Assembly (NCBI RefSeq): GCF_000422345.1
Contig: NZ_AULP01000004.1
Location: 1 to 64,000, forward strand
Direction of reading: 5' to 3'
DNA from: Neomelitea salexigens DSM 19753
GTDB taxonomy: Bacteria; Pseudomonadota; Gammaproteobacteria; Pseudomonadales; Spongiibacteraceae
Length of the DNA: 64,000 nucleotides
In this document: piece by piece, positions 28,237 to 37,816 of the stretch
Numbering within the stretch: the first letter of the stretch is position 1
Layout: each line of letters starts with the position of its first letter
Position numbers and translations under genes: made by a program
Notes under the pieces: generated by a model
Database searches by the model: none
The model's input: only the letters and a program-made list of their open reading frames with translations
What the model was told of the DNA's origin: nothing

Positions 28237-28686
28237 TTATCGTCTCAACTCGTCAATGCCGCGATTCGCTAAGCTATCGGCAATTTCATTTTCCCTGTGA
28301 CCCGAGTGCCCTTTTACCCAGTGCCACTCGATGTCGTGCTGGCTATTAAGAGCATCCAGCTCGCGCCACAAATCCGCGTTTTTCACGGGTGCTTTGCTAG
28401 CCGTCTTCCAGTTGCGCTTTTTCCAGTTGGCCATCCACTCGGTGATGCCTTTTCTGACGTACTGAGAATCAGTGGTTAATGCCACCTGACAAGGCCGCTT
28501 TAAGGCCCGGAGCGCTTCGATAGCGGCGGTCAGTTCCATGCGGTTATTGGTTGTATCGGCTTCACCGCCGTACAGTGTTTTTTCTTGCCCGTGGCTGCGC
28601 AGCAGTGCGCCCCAACCACCGGGACCGGGGTTACCCTTGCAGGCACCATCGGTAAAAATTTCAACTTTACTGTCACCGCTAGTCAT
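28237..28686 (-). CDS. rnhA: Ribonuclease HI
   Basis: The 149-residue protein has the four catalytic acidic positions of RNase HI: Asp13 ([12 protein letters not shown]), Glu51 ([12 protein letters not shown]), Asp73 (TTDSQYV) and Asp137 (EIADSLA), with the conserved His127. It cleaves RNA in RNA-DNA hybrids. It follows the methyltransferase gene after four bases and runs into dnaQ, so all three probably share a transcript. Confidence 0.97.
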   Translation of the reverse strand: MTSGDSKVEIFTDGACKGNPGPGGWGALLRSHGQEKTLYGGEADTTNNRMELTAAIEALRALKRPCQVALTTDSQYVRKGITEWMANWKKRNWKTASKAPVKNADLWRELDALNSQHDIEWHWVKGHSGHRENEIADSLANRGIDELRR

Positions 28687-28690
28687 TCAG

Positions 28691-29455
28691 TTACTCATGT
28701 TTAATATCACGTGTTGCCCCAAGCATGCTTGGATGCCGGAGAATTTTAGCGCGCTTACGGACCTCCGCCGCTGGGGTTAGCGGCGCGCGGTATTTTGTCG
28801 CGCTCAGTACAAAAACACCACCCATTGGCATGGACGGAGAAAATGGCCGATGGTTCATAAAGAAACTGGGAGAACTGATCGGCAGGCGGTGAAAGCCATA
28901 GCTAACGTCTGCCGTTTCAAAGCCGAGCAATGACAACCAATCATTAATGCGATTGATGCTCAAGCTGTGGTTCTGCCACATTGCACTGCGTTTAAGCCTG
29001 CCCAATAGCCCTCGCAGGGCCAGCGGGGACCATGGGTTAATGCTGCATATTACCAGTTTGCCGTGAGGCACAATAAGCCGCTCGACCTCGCGCAATACGG
29101 TATGGGGGTTTTCTACAAACTCCAGGAGGTGGTGCAATACCACCATATCGACCGATTCATTGGCCAGCGGCAATTGGTCGAAGTCACAAACGGCATCCAG
29201 TATCTGACTGTAGCCATACTGCCCCAGCCCGCCGAGGTGTAATTGGCGCTGGCACAACTGCGGATCAACGTTAAAACGCTCGGGAATCACACTGAGATTC
29301 AACAGTTGACGACCGGGGGTACTTCGGTCGCTGAGCGCGTGGTGCATCAAACGCTGCTCTTCGTGTAACACGGTGCCACCGACGGGCCCGCGAAACCATT
29401 GCCGCAGTGCGGGCAACAATACTTCAGGCGAATGCTGAGCGCGCCATCTTGCCAT
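28691..29455 (-). CDS. SAM-dependent methyltransferase (class I)
   Basis: I choose ATG 29455 (MARWRAQHSPE) because AGGGGTG lies seven to ten bases upstream, while the longer frame from 29593 adds 46 residues that look non-native. The protein of about 254 residues contains SVDMVVLHHLLEFVENPH in the second half of a class I methyltransferase domain. The nucleotide-binding segment (GGLGQYGYSQILDAV) is degenerate. The gene sits between rnhA and the divergent gloB. A matching gene occupies this place in Pseudomonas, as I recall it. The substrate is unknown. Confidence 0.8.
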   Translation of the reverse strand: MARWRAQHSPEVLLPALRQWFRGPVGGTVLHEEQRLMHHALSDRSTPGRQLLNLSVIPERFNVDPQLCQRQLHLGGLGQYGYSQILDAVCDFDQLPLANESVDMVVLHHLLEFVENPHTVLREVERLIVPHGKLVICSINPWSPLALRGLLGRLKRSAMWQNHSLSINRINDWLSLLGFETADVSYGFHRLPISSPSFFMNHRPFSPSMPMGGVFVLSATKYRAPLTPAAEVRKRAKILRHPSMLGATRDIKHE

Positions 29456-29549
29456 GATTTCACCCCTGTTTTGACCCATGTCACCATGAGCTAATACCTT
29501 GTCTGACAAGGGAAAACTGTATACCCTGACGCAAAATGAGGGTTTATTT

Positions 29550-30320
29550 ATGGGCAAGCTGTCGGTCACGCCAATAGCGGCATTCAGCGACAATTACATC
29601 TGGTGCATCTCGTCTGGCGAAGACGCTGTTATCGTCGACCCCGGCGATGCAGCGCCCGTCATCGACTTCCTCAAGCATGCCCGGCTAAAGCTTACCGCAA
29701 TTCTAATCACCCATCACCACTGGGACCATACTGGCGGTGTTGAGGCCCTACTGGCGCAACACCCCAACGTCGACGTCTGTGGCCCGGAAACGTCCTGCCC
29801 GCACATCAACCGCCCATTGGCAGACCGCGACACCATTGGCGTGCTGGGCGAAACTTTTCGTGTATTGGCTGTCCCCGGCCACACCTTGGACCATCTGGCC
29901 TTCTACAACGAAGCGTCTGCCCTGCTATTTTGCGGCGATACGCTGTTTGCTGGCGGCTGCGGCAGGCTTTTTGAGGGTAGCCCGGCGCAAATGTTGAACT
30001 CACTGAGTAAACTCCAGTCTTTACCTGGCTCTACTCGGGTTTACTGCGCTCATGAATACACAGCAAGTAATTTGCAGTTCGCCTTGAAGGCAGAGCCCAA
30101 TAACGCCACACTGCGCAATCGTTATGAGCAGGTGCAGGCTTTGCGAGAGCGCGGAGAGATAACGCTTCCCTCGACCATTGACGAAGAGTCGGCGACCAAC
30201 CCATTCCTTCGCACCGCACAAGACGGTGTTCGCCAGGCCATTTGCCTGCGTGAAGGCAACGATAACTTAAACCAGCAAGAGGTGTTTGCCGCGCTTCGAA
30301 GCTGGAAAGACAACAGCTAA
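29550..30320 (+). CDS. gloB: Glyoxalase II (hydroxyacylglutathione hydrolase)
   Basis: ATG 29550 (MGKLSVTPIAAFSDNYIW) follows a GAGGG site and gives 256 residues, the normal length. The metallo-beta-lactamase motif THHHWDHTGG (His55, His57, Asp59, His60) binds the two metal ions, and HEYTASNLQFA further on is typical of GloB. It hydrolyses S-lactoylglutathione to lactate and glutathione in methylglyoxal detoxification. It is divergent from the methyltransferase gene and ends 6 bases before mltD. Confidence 0.95.
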   Translation: MGKLSVTPIAAFSDNYIWCISSGEDAVIVDPGDAAPVIDFLKHARLKLTAILITHHHWDHTGGVEALLAQHPNVDVCGPETSCPHINRPLADRDTIGVLGETFRVLAVPGHTLDHLAFYNEASALLFCGDTLFAGGCGRLFEGSPAQMLNSLSKLQSLPGSTRVYCAHEYTASNLQFALKAEPNNATLRNRYEQVQALRERGEITLPSTIDEESATNPFLRTAQDGVRQAICLREGNDNLNQQEVFAALRSWKDNS

Positions 30321-30326
30321 TTTTTC

Positions 30327-31898
30327 ATGAAAAACACGACCTACCAGCTCTTGTTGAGGCTAACTCTCGCCACCGCGCTTATCAGCGTCGGCGCTTGTGC
30401 GAGCAATCGTAGCCAGCCCCCCCAGGCCAAGAATGATGCCCCTGTTTGTTTAGACGGCTGCAGTGAGCATATCGCTAAACTCGAGAACCAATTACTGCCG
30501 CCACCGATCCCTGACAGTGAGCGCCGCTACAGCGATGTTTGGGCGCGCCTGAGCGCGCAGCTGAGTTTCTTGCCGCTAACCGAGCGCCGCGAAGTCGATA
30601 AACTGGAAGACTGGTACAGCAAGCACCCCCACTACATGGCCAAGATGAGTGCGCGCGCTGGGAATTATATCTATCACGTCGTGAAAGAGCTTGAAGCCCG
30701 CGATATGCCGATAGACTTGGCGCTACTGCCATTTGTCGAAAGCGCCTACGACCCCTTCGCATACTCCCACGGCCGCGCTGCGGGTCTCTGGCAATTTATT
30801 CCAAATACCGCCAAATATGTCGGCATTCAACAAAACTGGTGGTATGACGGTCGCCGCGATGTTCTGGTCGCCACCGACGCCGCGCTGGATTACCTCACCA
30901 CCTTAAACAAGCGCTTCGACGGCGACTGGATGCTGACCCTGGCGGCGTACAATGCCGGCGCGGGAACGGTGAATCGCGCCATTCGCCGCAACCGCAAAGC
31001 GGGCAAGCCAACAGACTTTTGGTCGCTAAAACTCCCCAAGGAAACCAAGCGCTACGTGCCAAAACTGCTGGCGCTGGTCAAAATTTACCAAAACCCCGCG
31101 CGCTACAATATCAGTTTGCCCGCCGTTGCCGACGCGCCCCGCTTTGAAAAGGTGGCCATAGACAGTCAAATTGACCTAGCCAAAGCCGCTGCACTGGCGG
31201 ATATCAGCGTCGAGGAGCTGTATCGCTACAACCCCGGTTTCAACCGCTGGGTGACAGCGCCAGAGGGCCCTCACCACCTTCTGATCCCGAGCAAACAGGC
31301 CGAAAAATTTAAAACACGCCTGGCCGCTCTGCCCAAAGAACAGCGCATTGCCTGGCAGCGCTACCGAGTTTCACCGGGTGACAACTTGATTAGCATTGCC
31401 AAGCGCCACCACATCGATATTGCCAGCATTAAGCGTTTCAACAAGCTCAATGGCGATATGTTGCGCGTGGGCCAGGAACTCTTGATACCGGCCAGCAGCC
31501 AGGCGACCACCTCCCCCAACTTGGACCGCGGTATTGCTGAGCGCGGCCGCCACCAGTCGCAACATATTGTTCGCCGCGGCGACACCCTCAGCGGCATTGC
31601 TCAACGGCACAAGGTCTCAGTCAAGCAACTCATTCGCTGGAATCGCCTGGATCAAGGTGCACTCATCAAACCGGGGCAAAAACTGGCGATCTGGAAAAAA
31701 GGTCCATCGTCGGGCGACGGCATCGTGCGTAAGGTGGGTTATAAGGTTCGCAGCGGCGACTCGCTGTCGCGTATCGCGAGCCGCTTCAAGCTTAAAATTG
31801 CCGATATTCTGGAGTGGAATTCAATCGGCCGCAGCAGTTATTTACAACCCGGCCAGTCGCTAACCCTCTACGTCGACGTGACGCGGGCCGACCTGTAG
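30327..31898 (+). CDS. mltD: Membrane-bound lytic murein transglycosylase D
   Basis: The 523-residue lipoprotein (lipobox VGAC, Cys24) has a lytic transglycosylase domain with catalytic Glu138 in LLPFVESAYDPFAYS and the usual AAGLWQFIPNTA. Three LysM repeats occupy about residues 345-390, 413-455 and 475-517 (YRVSPGDNL, HIVRRGDTLSGIA, YKVRSGDSL). It cleaves the glycan strands of peptidoglycan to 1,6-anhydro products at the outer membrane. It starts 6 bases after gloB and 28 bases before the ABC permease gene, with no terminator in between. Confidence 0.95.
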   Translation: MKNTTYQLLLRLTLATALISVGACASNRSQPPQAKNDAPVCLDGCSEHIAKLENQLLPPPIPDSERRYSDVWARLSAQLSFLPLTERREVDKLEDWYSKHPHYMAKMSARAGNYIYHVVKELEARDMPIDLALLPFVESAYDPFAYSHGRAAGLWQFIPNTAKYVGIQQNWWYDGRRDVLVATDAALDYLTTLNKRFDGDWMLTLAAYNAGAGTVNRAIRRNRKAGKPTDFWSLKLPKETKRYVPKLLALVKIYQNPARYNISLPAVADAPRFEKVAIDSQIDLAKAAALADISVEELYRYNPGFNRWVTAPEGPHHLLIPSKQAEKFKTRLAALPKEQRIAWQRYRVSPGDNLISIAKRHHIDIASIKRFNKLNGDMLRVGQELLIPASSQATTSPNLDRGIAERGRHQSQHIVRRGDTLSGIAQRHKVSVKQLIRWNRLDQGALIKPGQKLAIWKKGPSSGDGIVRKVGYKVRSGDSLSRIASRFKLKIADILEWNSIGRSSYLQPGQSLTLYVDVTRADL

Positions 31899-31925
31899 TT
31901 AACAGCCACCTGACTGGAAGTACCT

Positions 31926-32954
31926 ATGCTTGGCTATTTCGTTCGTCGCGGCCTGTTGATTATTCCTACATTCATTGGCATCACCCTGCTGGTGTTCAGT
32001 ATCACCCGTGTTGTTCCCGGCGGGCCGATAGAGCGAATGATGACCCAGGCCCAGCTCGGTGGCGAGGCAGGCAGCCTCCACCGCAGCGAGGGCGGTGGTA
32101 CCCTATCAGACGAGCAGCTTGAAGAGCTCAAACGCTACTACGGCTTCGACAAACCCTTGCTAAGCAGTTATGCCAGCTGGCTAAAACAGGTGCTGCGCTT
32201 TGACTTGGGCCTCTCCACTCGCTACCAAGACCCCGTTTGGGACATCATCAAGGAGCGCTTTCCGGTCTCCGTATTCTACGGCGTGACAACACTGGTGCTC
32301 ACCTACCTCGTCTGTATCCCCTTGGGCCTGCTCAAAGGCATGTACCACGGCAGCCGCTTTGACAATCTGTCGTCAGCAGTGGTGTTTCTGGGTTACGCGC
32401 TACCCAGCTATGTCATCGGTATTGCATTGATTTCGGTGTTTGCCGGTTACTACGACTGGTTTCCTCTCGGCGGCTTCGTCTCCGACAACTTCGAGGAACT
32501 CTCGCCGTTGGCCAAGGCCAAAGACGTTTTTCACCACGCCGCGCTGCCGCTCATTGCCTATTTAGCGGGCAGTTTTGCGGTGACAACCCTGATGATGAAA
32601 AACGCCTTGATGGATAATTTATCGGCAGACTACATGCGCACAGCGGCGGCGAAGGGCCTGAGTTTAGGAAAAAGCGTTCGCCGGCACGCGCTGCGCAATA
32701 GCCTCATTCCCGTCGCCACCTCCTTTGGCAACAATATCTCCCTGCTGATTGGCGGCTCGTTTTTGATCGAGACCATTTTCAATATCGACGGTATTGGCCT
32801 GCTCGGCTACGAAGCCATTATTGAGCGAGACTACCCCATTGTGATGGGCATCTTGGTGATCTCCTCCCTGCTCTACCTTATCGGCAATATTCTTTCCGAT
32901 ATCTGCGTGGCCATTGTTGACCCCCGCATTCGCTTTGGTGGAGGGAGCCGTTGA
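31926..32954 (+). CDS. Peptide ABC transporter inner-membrane permease (YejB/DppB type)
   Basis: The 342-residue protein has an N-terminal membrane helix (RGLLIIPTFIGITLLVFS) and about five further segments. It carries the inner-membrane ABC EAA-type loop and the C-terminal pattern NNISLLIGGSFLIETIFNIDG of DppB/OppB-type permeases. The five-gene set downstream, permease-permease-binding protein-ATPase-ATPase, resembles the YejBEAF or Pseudomonas dipeptide importer. It ends by a 1-base overlap with the next permease (TGATG). Substrate is probably a peptide or peptide-like compound. Confidence 0.9.
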   Translation: MLGYFVRRGLLIIPTFIGITLLVFSITRVVPGGPIERMMTQAQLGGEAGSLHRSEGGGTLSDEQLEELKRYYGFDKPLLSSYASWLKQVLRFDLGLSTRYQDPVWDIIKERFPVSVFYGVTTLVLTYLVCIPLGLLKGMYHGSRFDNLSSAVVFLGYALPSYVIGIALISVFAGYYDWFPLGGFVSDNFEELSPLAKAKDVFHHAALPLIAYLAGSFAVTTLMMKNALMDNLSADYMRTAAAKGLSLGKSVRRHALRNSLIPVATSFGNNISLLIGGSFLIETIFNIDGIGLLGYEAIIERDYPIVMGILVISSLLYLIGNILSDICVAIVDPRIRFGGGSR

Positions 32955-34003
32955 TGACTCTGCTGCGAAACCCCGTCGCCCAAAAGCGCTGGCAGCGTTT
33001 CAAACAATCCCGCCGAGGCTATATTTCCGCTTGGTTGCTGCTGGTATTGACCACCCTCAGCTTCGGCGCGGAGCTGCTTGCCAACCATCGGCCACTGCTG
33101 GTGAGTTATCAGGGTGAGCTTTATTTCCCAACCTTCGGGGCGCAACACAGTGGCAAGGATTTTGGCCTGGATATCGACTACGAACCGAATTACCGCGAAC
33201 TACAAAAGCAGTTTCGCGACGCCGGCGAGGGCAATTGGGTGCTCATGCCCCCTATTCCTTTTGGTCCGCTGGAAAATGACCTGATAGCCGGGGATTTCCC
33301 GCCTCACGCACCGTCGCTCACCACACGGCATTATCTGGGCACCGACACCAGCGGACGCGACGTTCTCGCCAGGCTGATCTACGGGTTTCGCACGGCGATG
33401 CTATTCTCGCTTGTGCTATTGGTATTTAACTACGCTATTGGCGTCGCCATTGGCTGCATGATGGGATACTGGGGCGGCGCCTTTGACTTATTTTTCCAGC
33501 GCATTATCGAAATTTGGTCCAATGTCCCCTTCCTGTATGTGATTATGATTGTCGCCTCCATCATCACCCCGGGTTTCTGGACCCTGCTGTTCATTATGGC
33601 GTTCTTCGGCTGGACCGCCATGACCTGGTATATGCGTACCGCGACGTACAAGGAGGTCTCCCGAGACTATGTGATGGCAGCGCGAGCCCTCGGCGCCTCG
33701 GGTAGCCGTATTGTTTTTCGGCATATCCTGCCGAATAGCGTATCGACACTGATCACCTTTGTTCCCTTCTCCGTGGCGTCGGGTATCACGGCACTTACCG
33801 CACTGGATTATTTAGGCTTTGGCCTTCCCGCGCCAACACCCAGCTGGGGAGAACTGCTCAAGCAGGGCACAGAAAACATGGAATCGCTGTGGCTGGTTGG
33901 CTCGGTAGTCGTGGCCATGACCCTAATCTTGATGCTTGTTGCCTATGTCGGCGAGGCGATTCGCGATGCCTACGATCCACGAAAATTCAGCTTCTATGAA
34001 TAA
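32954..34003 (+). CDS. Peptide ABC transporter second permease (YejE/DppC type)
   Basis: I start at ATG 32954, which overlaps the preceding stop. A TTG at 32951 gives one more residue. The protein of about 349 residues has an N-terminal segment and a large periplasmic loop (about residues 50-125). The permease domain that follows includes HYLGTDTSGRDVLARLIYG, characteristic of DppC/YejE-type subunits, and ALTALDYLGFGLPAPTPSWG near its end. It would form the channel with the preceding permease. It overlaps the binding-protein gene by eight bases. Confidence 0.9.
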   Translation: MTLLRNPVAQKRWQRFKQSRRGYISAWLLLVLTTLSFGAELLANHRPLLVSYQGELYFPTFGAQHSGKDFGLDIDYEPNYRELQKQFRDAGEGNWVLMPPIPFGPLENDLIAGDFPPHAPSLTTRHYLGTDTSGRDVLARLIYGFRTAMLFSLVLLVFNYAIGVAIGCMMGYWGGAFDLFFQRIIEIWSNVPFLYVIMIVASIITPGFWTLLFIMAFFGWTAMTWYMRTATYKEVSRDYVMAARALGASGSRIVFRHILPNSVSTLITFVPFSVASGITALTALDYLGFGLPAPTPSWGELLKQGTENMESLWLVGSVVVAMTLILMLVAYVGEAIRDAYDPRKFSFYE

Positions 34004-35822
34004 ACGCCTCTCACAACTGCTGTTGTTATTCGTCGCGGCTTTTCCCTTGTGGCTTTACGCCGGGGAAGACGCCAAGCTGCCCGAACAGTTGCCCGCGAAT
34101 CTCTCTTGGCAAACCAACCTGAGCGACCCCTTTTTCGCCAGCCCTGAAGCCAAGCGCGGCGGCCGCTTTCGCAGCTTTATTACAACCTTCCCGCTCACGC
34201 TGCGTTTGGTAGGCCCCGACTCCAATGGCAGCTTTGCAAGCTATATGCGCGCCAACCATCTTGGGCTGGTCGGCATACACCCGAACACGCTTAACCCCAT
34301 CCCGGAACTTGCCACGCACTGGGCGTTTGGCGACGACGGACATAGCCTCTATTACCGCTTAGACCCGGATGCTCGATGGTCCGACGGTAAACCCGTTACT
34401 GCCGACGACTATCTGTTTGCACTGCAATTTATGCGTTCTAAATTCATATTGGCACCGTGGTATAACAACCATTACAACACCGTGATCCTCGATGTCGTAA
34501 AGTATGACGACCACACGATCGGCATTCTCGGCAGCGTTGCCAAACCCCGCGATGAAATGCTGTTTGAATACAGTATTTCGCCGGTACCCGCCCATTTCCA
34601 CAAACTGGATGAAAACTGGGTGCGCGACTACAACTGGAAAATAGCGCCCAACACCGGCCCTTACGTTATCGACACCATTCGCAAGGGCAAATATATTGAG
34701 TTCCGCCGAAAACAAGATTGGTGGGGGAATGACAAGCGTTACTTCCAGCACCGCTTCAACCCCGATTTTTTGCGAGTAAAGCTCATACGGGACATCAATA
34801 TCGCGTATCAGTACTTTCGCAAAGGCGAGCTGGATAGTTTCCCCCTGCTCATGCCGCGGCTGTGGCATAAAAAAGCCCAGGGGCGCATTTTTGAGCAGGG
34901 CTATGCGGGTAAAATCAAATTTTATAACAGCGTTCCCAGGCCGATTTCCGGCTTGTTCCTCAACGAGGATGCCCCACTGCTCAGCGACCGCAACGTTCGC
35001 TATGCCATTGCTCATGCCCTTAATATCGACAAGGTGATTAACACCGTGCTGCACGGTGACTACGAACGCCTACAAACCGCCCACGAAGGCTATGGTGATT
35101 ACAGCAACCCCGATATTCGCGCCCGCGAATTCGATTTAGACAAAGCCAACCGTCTGCTAAACGACGCCGGTTGGGACACGCGTGGTCCCGACGGTATACG
35201 GCAAAAAGACGGGCAGCGCCTGAGCATTCGCGTAACTTACTACAGCAGCGGCCACAACGACCGCCTGGTGATCTTGGCGCAGGAGGCGCGCAAAGCCGGT
35301 ATAGAGCTGTCACTGCAACTTCTCGACCCCTCGGCCGCCTTCAAACAAATTCTGGAAAACAAACACCAAGCCGCCTGGATGGCGTGGTCAGGCGGAGGCT
35401 TGTCGCCACGCTATTGGCAGTTCTATCACTCGGACAATGCCCACAAGCCCCAAACAAACAATGTGACCAACACCGACAACCCGGAAATCGACGCAAAAAT
35501 CGATGCCTATCGCGCCGCCACAGACAAGGTCAGTCGAGTCAAATTGGCACACGAATTGGAACAATTGGTGTTCGAGCAGGGCTCATTTATCCCCACTTTT
35601 AAAGTGCCTTACACCCGCGAAGCATTCTGGCGCTGGCTAAAACTGCCGGACTTTCACGGTACTCGCAGCACCGACAGCCTATTCGATCCGCTGGGCAGCA
35701 CAGGCGGCCTATTCTGGATCGACAGTGATGAACAGCAGCGGGTTGACGAGGCCAAATCCCGCAACAAGGCCCTGGACCCTGTCATGATTGTGAACAAACG
35801 CTGGGCAGCTAACGATGAATGA
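33996..35822 (+). CDS. Extracellular solute-binding protein of the peptide importer (YejA/DppA type)
   Basis: The ATG at 33996 (MNKRLSQLLLLFVAA) opens a signal peptide. The longest frame begins inside the preceding gene. The protein of about 608 residues belongs to the SBP_bac_5 class, with GLVGIHPNTLNPIPELATHW and YYRLDPDARWSDGKPVTAD, and lies in line with an ABC importer of oligopeptides. It is larger than DppA and closer in length to YejA. It overlaps the upstream permease by eight bases and the downstream ATPase by eight bases, so the genes are coupled. The peptide specificity cannot be read from sequence. Confidence 0.9.
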   Translation: MNKRLSQLLLLFVAAFPLWLYAGEDAKLPEQLPANLSWQTNLSDPFFASPEAKRGGRFRSFITTFPLTLRLVGPDSNGSFASYMRANHLGLVGIHPNTLNPIPELATHWAFGDDGHSLYYRLDPDARWSDGKPVTADDYLFALQFMRSKFILAPWYNNHYNTVILDVVKYDDHTIGILGSVAKPRDEMLFEYSISPVPAHFHKLDENWVRDYNWKIAPNTGPYVIDTIRKGKYIEFRRKQDWWGNDKRYFQHRFNPDFLRVKLIRDINIAYQYFRKGELDSFPLLMPRLWHKKAQGRIFEQGYAGKIKFYNSVPRPISGLFLNEDAPLLSDRNVRYAIAHALNIDKVINTVLHGDYERLQTAHEGYGDYSNPDIRAREFDLDKANRLLNDAGWDTRGPDGIRQKDGQRLSIRVTYYSSGHNDRLVILAQEARKAGIELSLQLLDPSAAFKQILENKHQAAWMAWSGGGLSPRYWQFYHSDNAHKPQTNNVTNTDNPEIDAKIDAYRAATDKVSRVKLAHELEQLVFEQGSFIPTFKVPYTREAFWRWLKLPDFHGTRSTDSLFDPLGSTGGLFWIDSDEQQRVDEAKSRNKALDPVMIVNKRWAANDE

Positions 35823-36807
35823 ATCAGCCGTTATCCGCGCAGATAAGCTCTGCATCAGCATTACCGACGATGGCGGCCAGCAGCATCAGCTGGTCAATCA
35901 ACTGAGCTTGCAGATTCTCCCCGGCGAAACATTGGGTCTGGTCGGCGAATCAGGCTGCGGCAAGAGCCTTACCGCCATGTCGCTGATGGGCCTGCTACCG
36001 CGGCCCCAGGCGGAGATCTCCGGCGGGCGAATTCACTACTGCGGCAGCGAAATCGACTGCCGCGACGCACAGGCCTTCCGGTCACTGCGCAGTCGCGATA
36101 TCGCAGTTATTTTTCAGGACCCGATGACCGCACTGAACCCGGTGCACACTATCGCACAACAAATTGGCGAAACACTGCGCTTGCACTGCCCTGAACTCAA
36201 CCGAAAACAGCGACGTGAACGCTGTATCGCGCTGTTGCAAGACGTCGGTATGCCCGCCGCCGAGCAGCGGCTTTCCAGCTATCCCCACCAGCTCTCTGGC
36301 GGCATGCGCCAGCGCGTGATGATTGCTATGGCACTGGCCGGCGAGCCCAAACTGCTTATCGCCGATGAACCGACCACCGCTCTGGATGTCACCATTCAGG
36401 CGCAAATACTCCAGCTACTTAAAACCCAGCAGCAAAAACGCGATATGGCAATGCTGTTTATCACCCATGACCTGGCGCTGGTTTCCCAGCTGGCCGACCG
36501 TGTGGCAGTGATGTATGCCGGGGAAATTGTTGAGCAAAATCGTGCCACAGCGCTCTTTGCCAAACCCAAGCATCCCTATACGAAAGGGCTGTTAGCCGCA
36601 CTACCCGCGAAAGCTGCCGCGCCGAAGAGCCGTTTAAACGCGCTGGGTGGTCAAGTGCCCAGTATTGACGCCATGCCGCCAGGCTGCCGTTTTGCCAATC
36701 GCTGCGACCATGCAACGCCGCAGTGCCAGCAAAGCGCGCCCGCTATTACGCCGCGAGACAATGGCGCAGAGATTGCCTGTCACCACTGGAGGGTAATTGA
36801 TGACTGA
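35815..36807 (+). CDS. Peptide ABC transporter ATP-binding subunit (DppD/OppD type)
   Basis: The 330-residue ATPase has the Walker A GESGCGKS, the ABC signature LSGGMRQRV and the Walker [13 protein letters not shown]. The C-terminal oligopeptide-transporter extension contains three Cys near [12 protein letters not shown], which in OppD relatives can hold an iron-sulfur cluster. It provides ATP hydrolysis for the two permeases. Its stop overlaps the next ATPase gene start by eight bases. Confidence 0.94.
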   Translation: MNESAVIRADKLCISITDDGGQQHQLVNQLSLQILPGETLGLVGESGCGKSLTAMSLMGLLPRPQAEISGGRIHYCGSEIDCRDAQAFRSLRSRDIAVIFQDPMTALNPVHTIAQQIGETLRLHCPELNRKQRRERCIALLQDVGMPAAEQRLSSYPHQLSGGMRQRVMIAMALAGEPKLLIADEPTTALDVTIQAQILQLLKTQQQKRDMAMLFITHDLALVSQLADRVAVMYAGEIVEQNRATALFAKPKHPYTKGLLAALPAKAAAPKSRLNALGGQVPSIDAMPPGCRFANRCDHATPQCQQSAPAITPRDNGAEIACHHWRVIDD

Positions 36808-37783
36808 AGCACTGCTACGGGCCGAAAACCTATCACTGCACTTCCCTCAGTCCCAGGGCTTCCTAAAACCAAAACTGCTACTACGGGCAGTGGACGGCGT
36901 TAGCTTCGCTTTGCAGCCAGGTGAGACGTTAGGGTTGGTTGGGGAGTCCGGCTGTGGCAAAAGCAGTCTGGGTAAAGCACTACTTAACCTGCACCGCCCT
37001 ACCTCCGGCACGGTAGAGTTCGAGGGCCGGGATATTACTGGCCTCAGCGCTACGCAAATGCGCCCGCTGCGACGCGATATGCAGATGGTATTTCAAGACC
37101 CGTTCGAGTCCTTGAACAGCCGTCACACGGTGGCAACGATTCTTGAAGAGCCGCTGATCATCCACCGCTTAGGCAGCAGCAGTTGGCGTCGTCGCCGCGT
37201 CAACGAATTACTCGAACTCGTTGGCCTACCGCCCTCTGCACTTGGCAAATACCCTCATGAATTTAGCGGCGGTCAGCGCCAGCGCATTGGTATTGCGCGC
37301 GCCATTGCCCTGGAGCCCAAACTGCTGATCTGCGACGAAGCCGTTTCTGCGCTCGACGTCTCAGTACAGGCGCAAATCTTGAATCTGCTATTGGACATAC
37401 AGCAACGGCTGTCACTGGCGATGCTGTTCATTTCTCACGACATCTCCGTTGTCAAACACATGAGCGACCGCATCGCGGTGATGTATCTCGGAGAGTTGGT
37501 AGAAATCGGTGATGCTCGGTCGCTGTGCGAGCGGCCCGCCCACCCCTACACCCGCGCCCTGCTCAGTGCAGTGCCACAATTGGCCAGCCCGACACTGCCC
37601 CAAGCTGCCCTAAGCGGCGATATGCCATCCCCCATGGCAATGCCCCAGGGCTGTCGCTTTGCCGGACGCTGCCGCCACCAACGCCCCGAGTGCCTCACGC
37701 AGCCGCCGCGTTTGGAAAAGCGTCACGACGGCCGCGAAATCGCGTGCCACTTCTGGCGGGAAATTCCCGATGATTTACCGTAA
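36800..37783 (+). CDS. Peptide ABC transporter ATP-binding subunit (DppF/OppF type)
   Basis: I start at ATG 36800 (a TTG at 36797 is the alternative). The 327-residue ATPase has Walker [16 protein letters not shown], the ABC signature FSGGQRQRIGIARA and Walker B LLICDEAVSALD. The C-terminal extension repeats the Cys arrangement FAGRCRHQRPEC. It pairs with the previous gene as the second ATPase of the importer. The AraC-type regulator follows 33 bases later, with no terminator between, and might control the importer. Confidence 0.93.
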   Translation: MTEALLRAENLSLHFPQSQGFLKPKLLLRAVDGVSFALQPGETLGLVGESGCGKSSLGKALLNLHRPTSGTVEFEGRDITGLSATQMRPLRRDMQMVFQDPFESLNSRHTVATILEEPLIIHRLGSSSWRRRRVNELLELVGLPPSALGKYPHEFSGGQRQRIGIARAIALEPKLLICDEAVSALDVSVQAQILNLLLDIQQRLSLAMLFISHDISVVKHMSDRIAVMYLGELVEIGDARSLCERPAHPYTRALLSAVPQLASPTLPQAALSGDMPSPMAMPQGCRFAGRCRHQRPECLTQPPRLEKRHDGREIACHFWREIPDDLP

Positions 37784-37816
37784 ACTAGCCAGCAAAACTG
37801 ATCTCGGATAATCGTC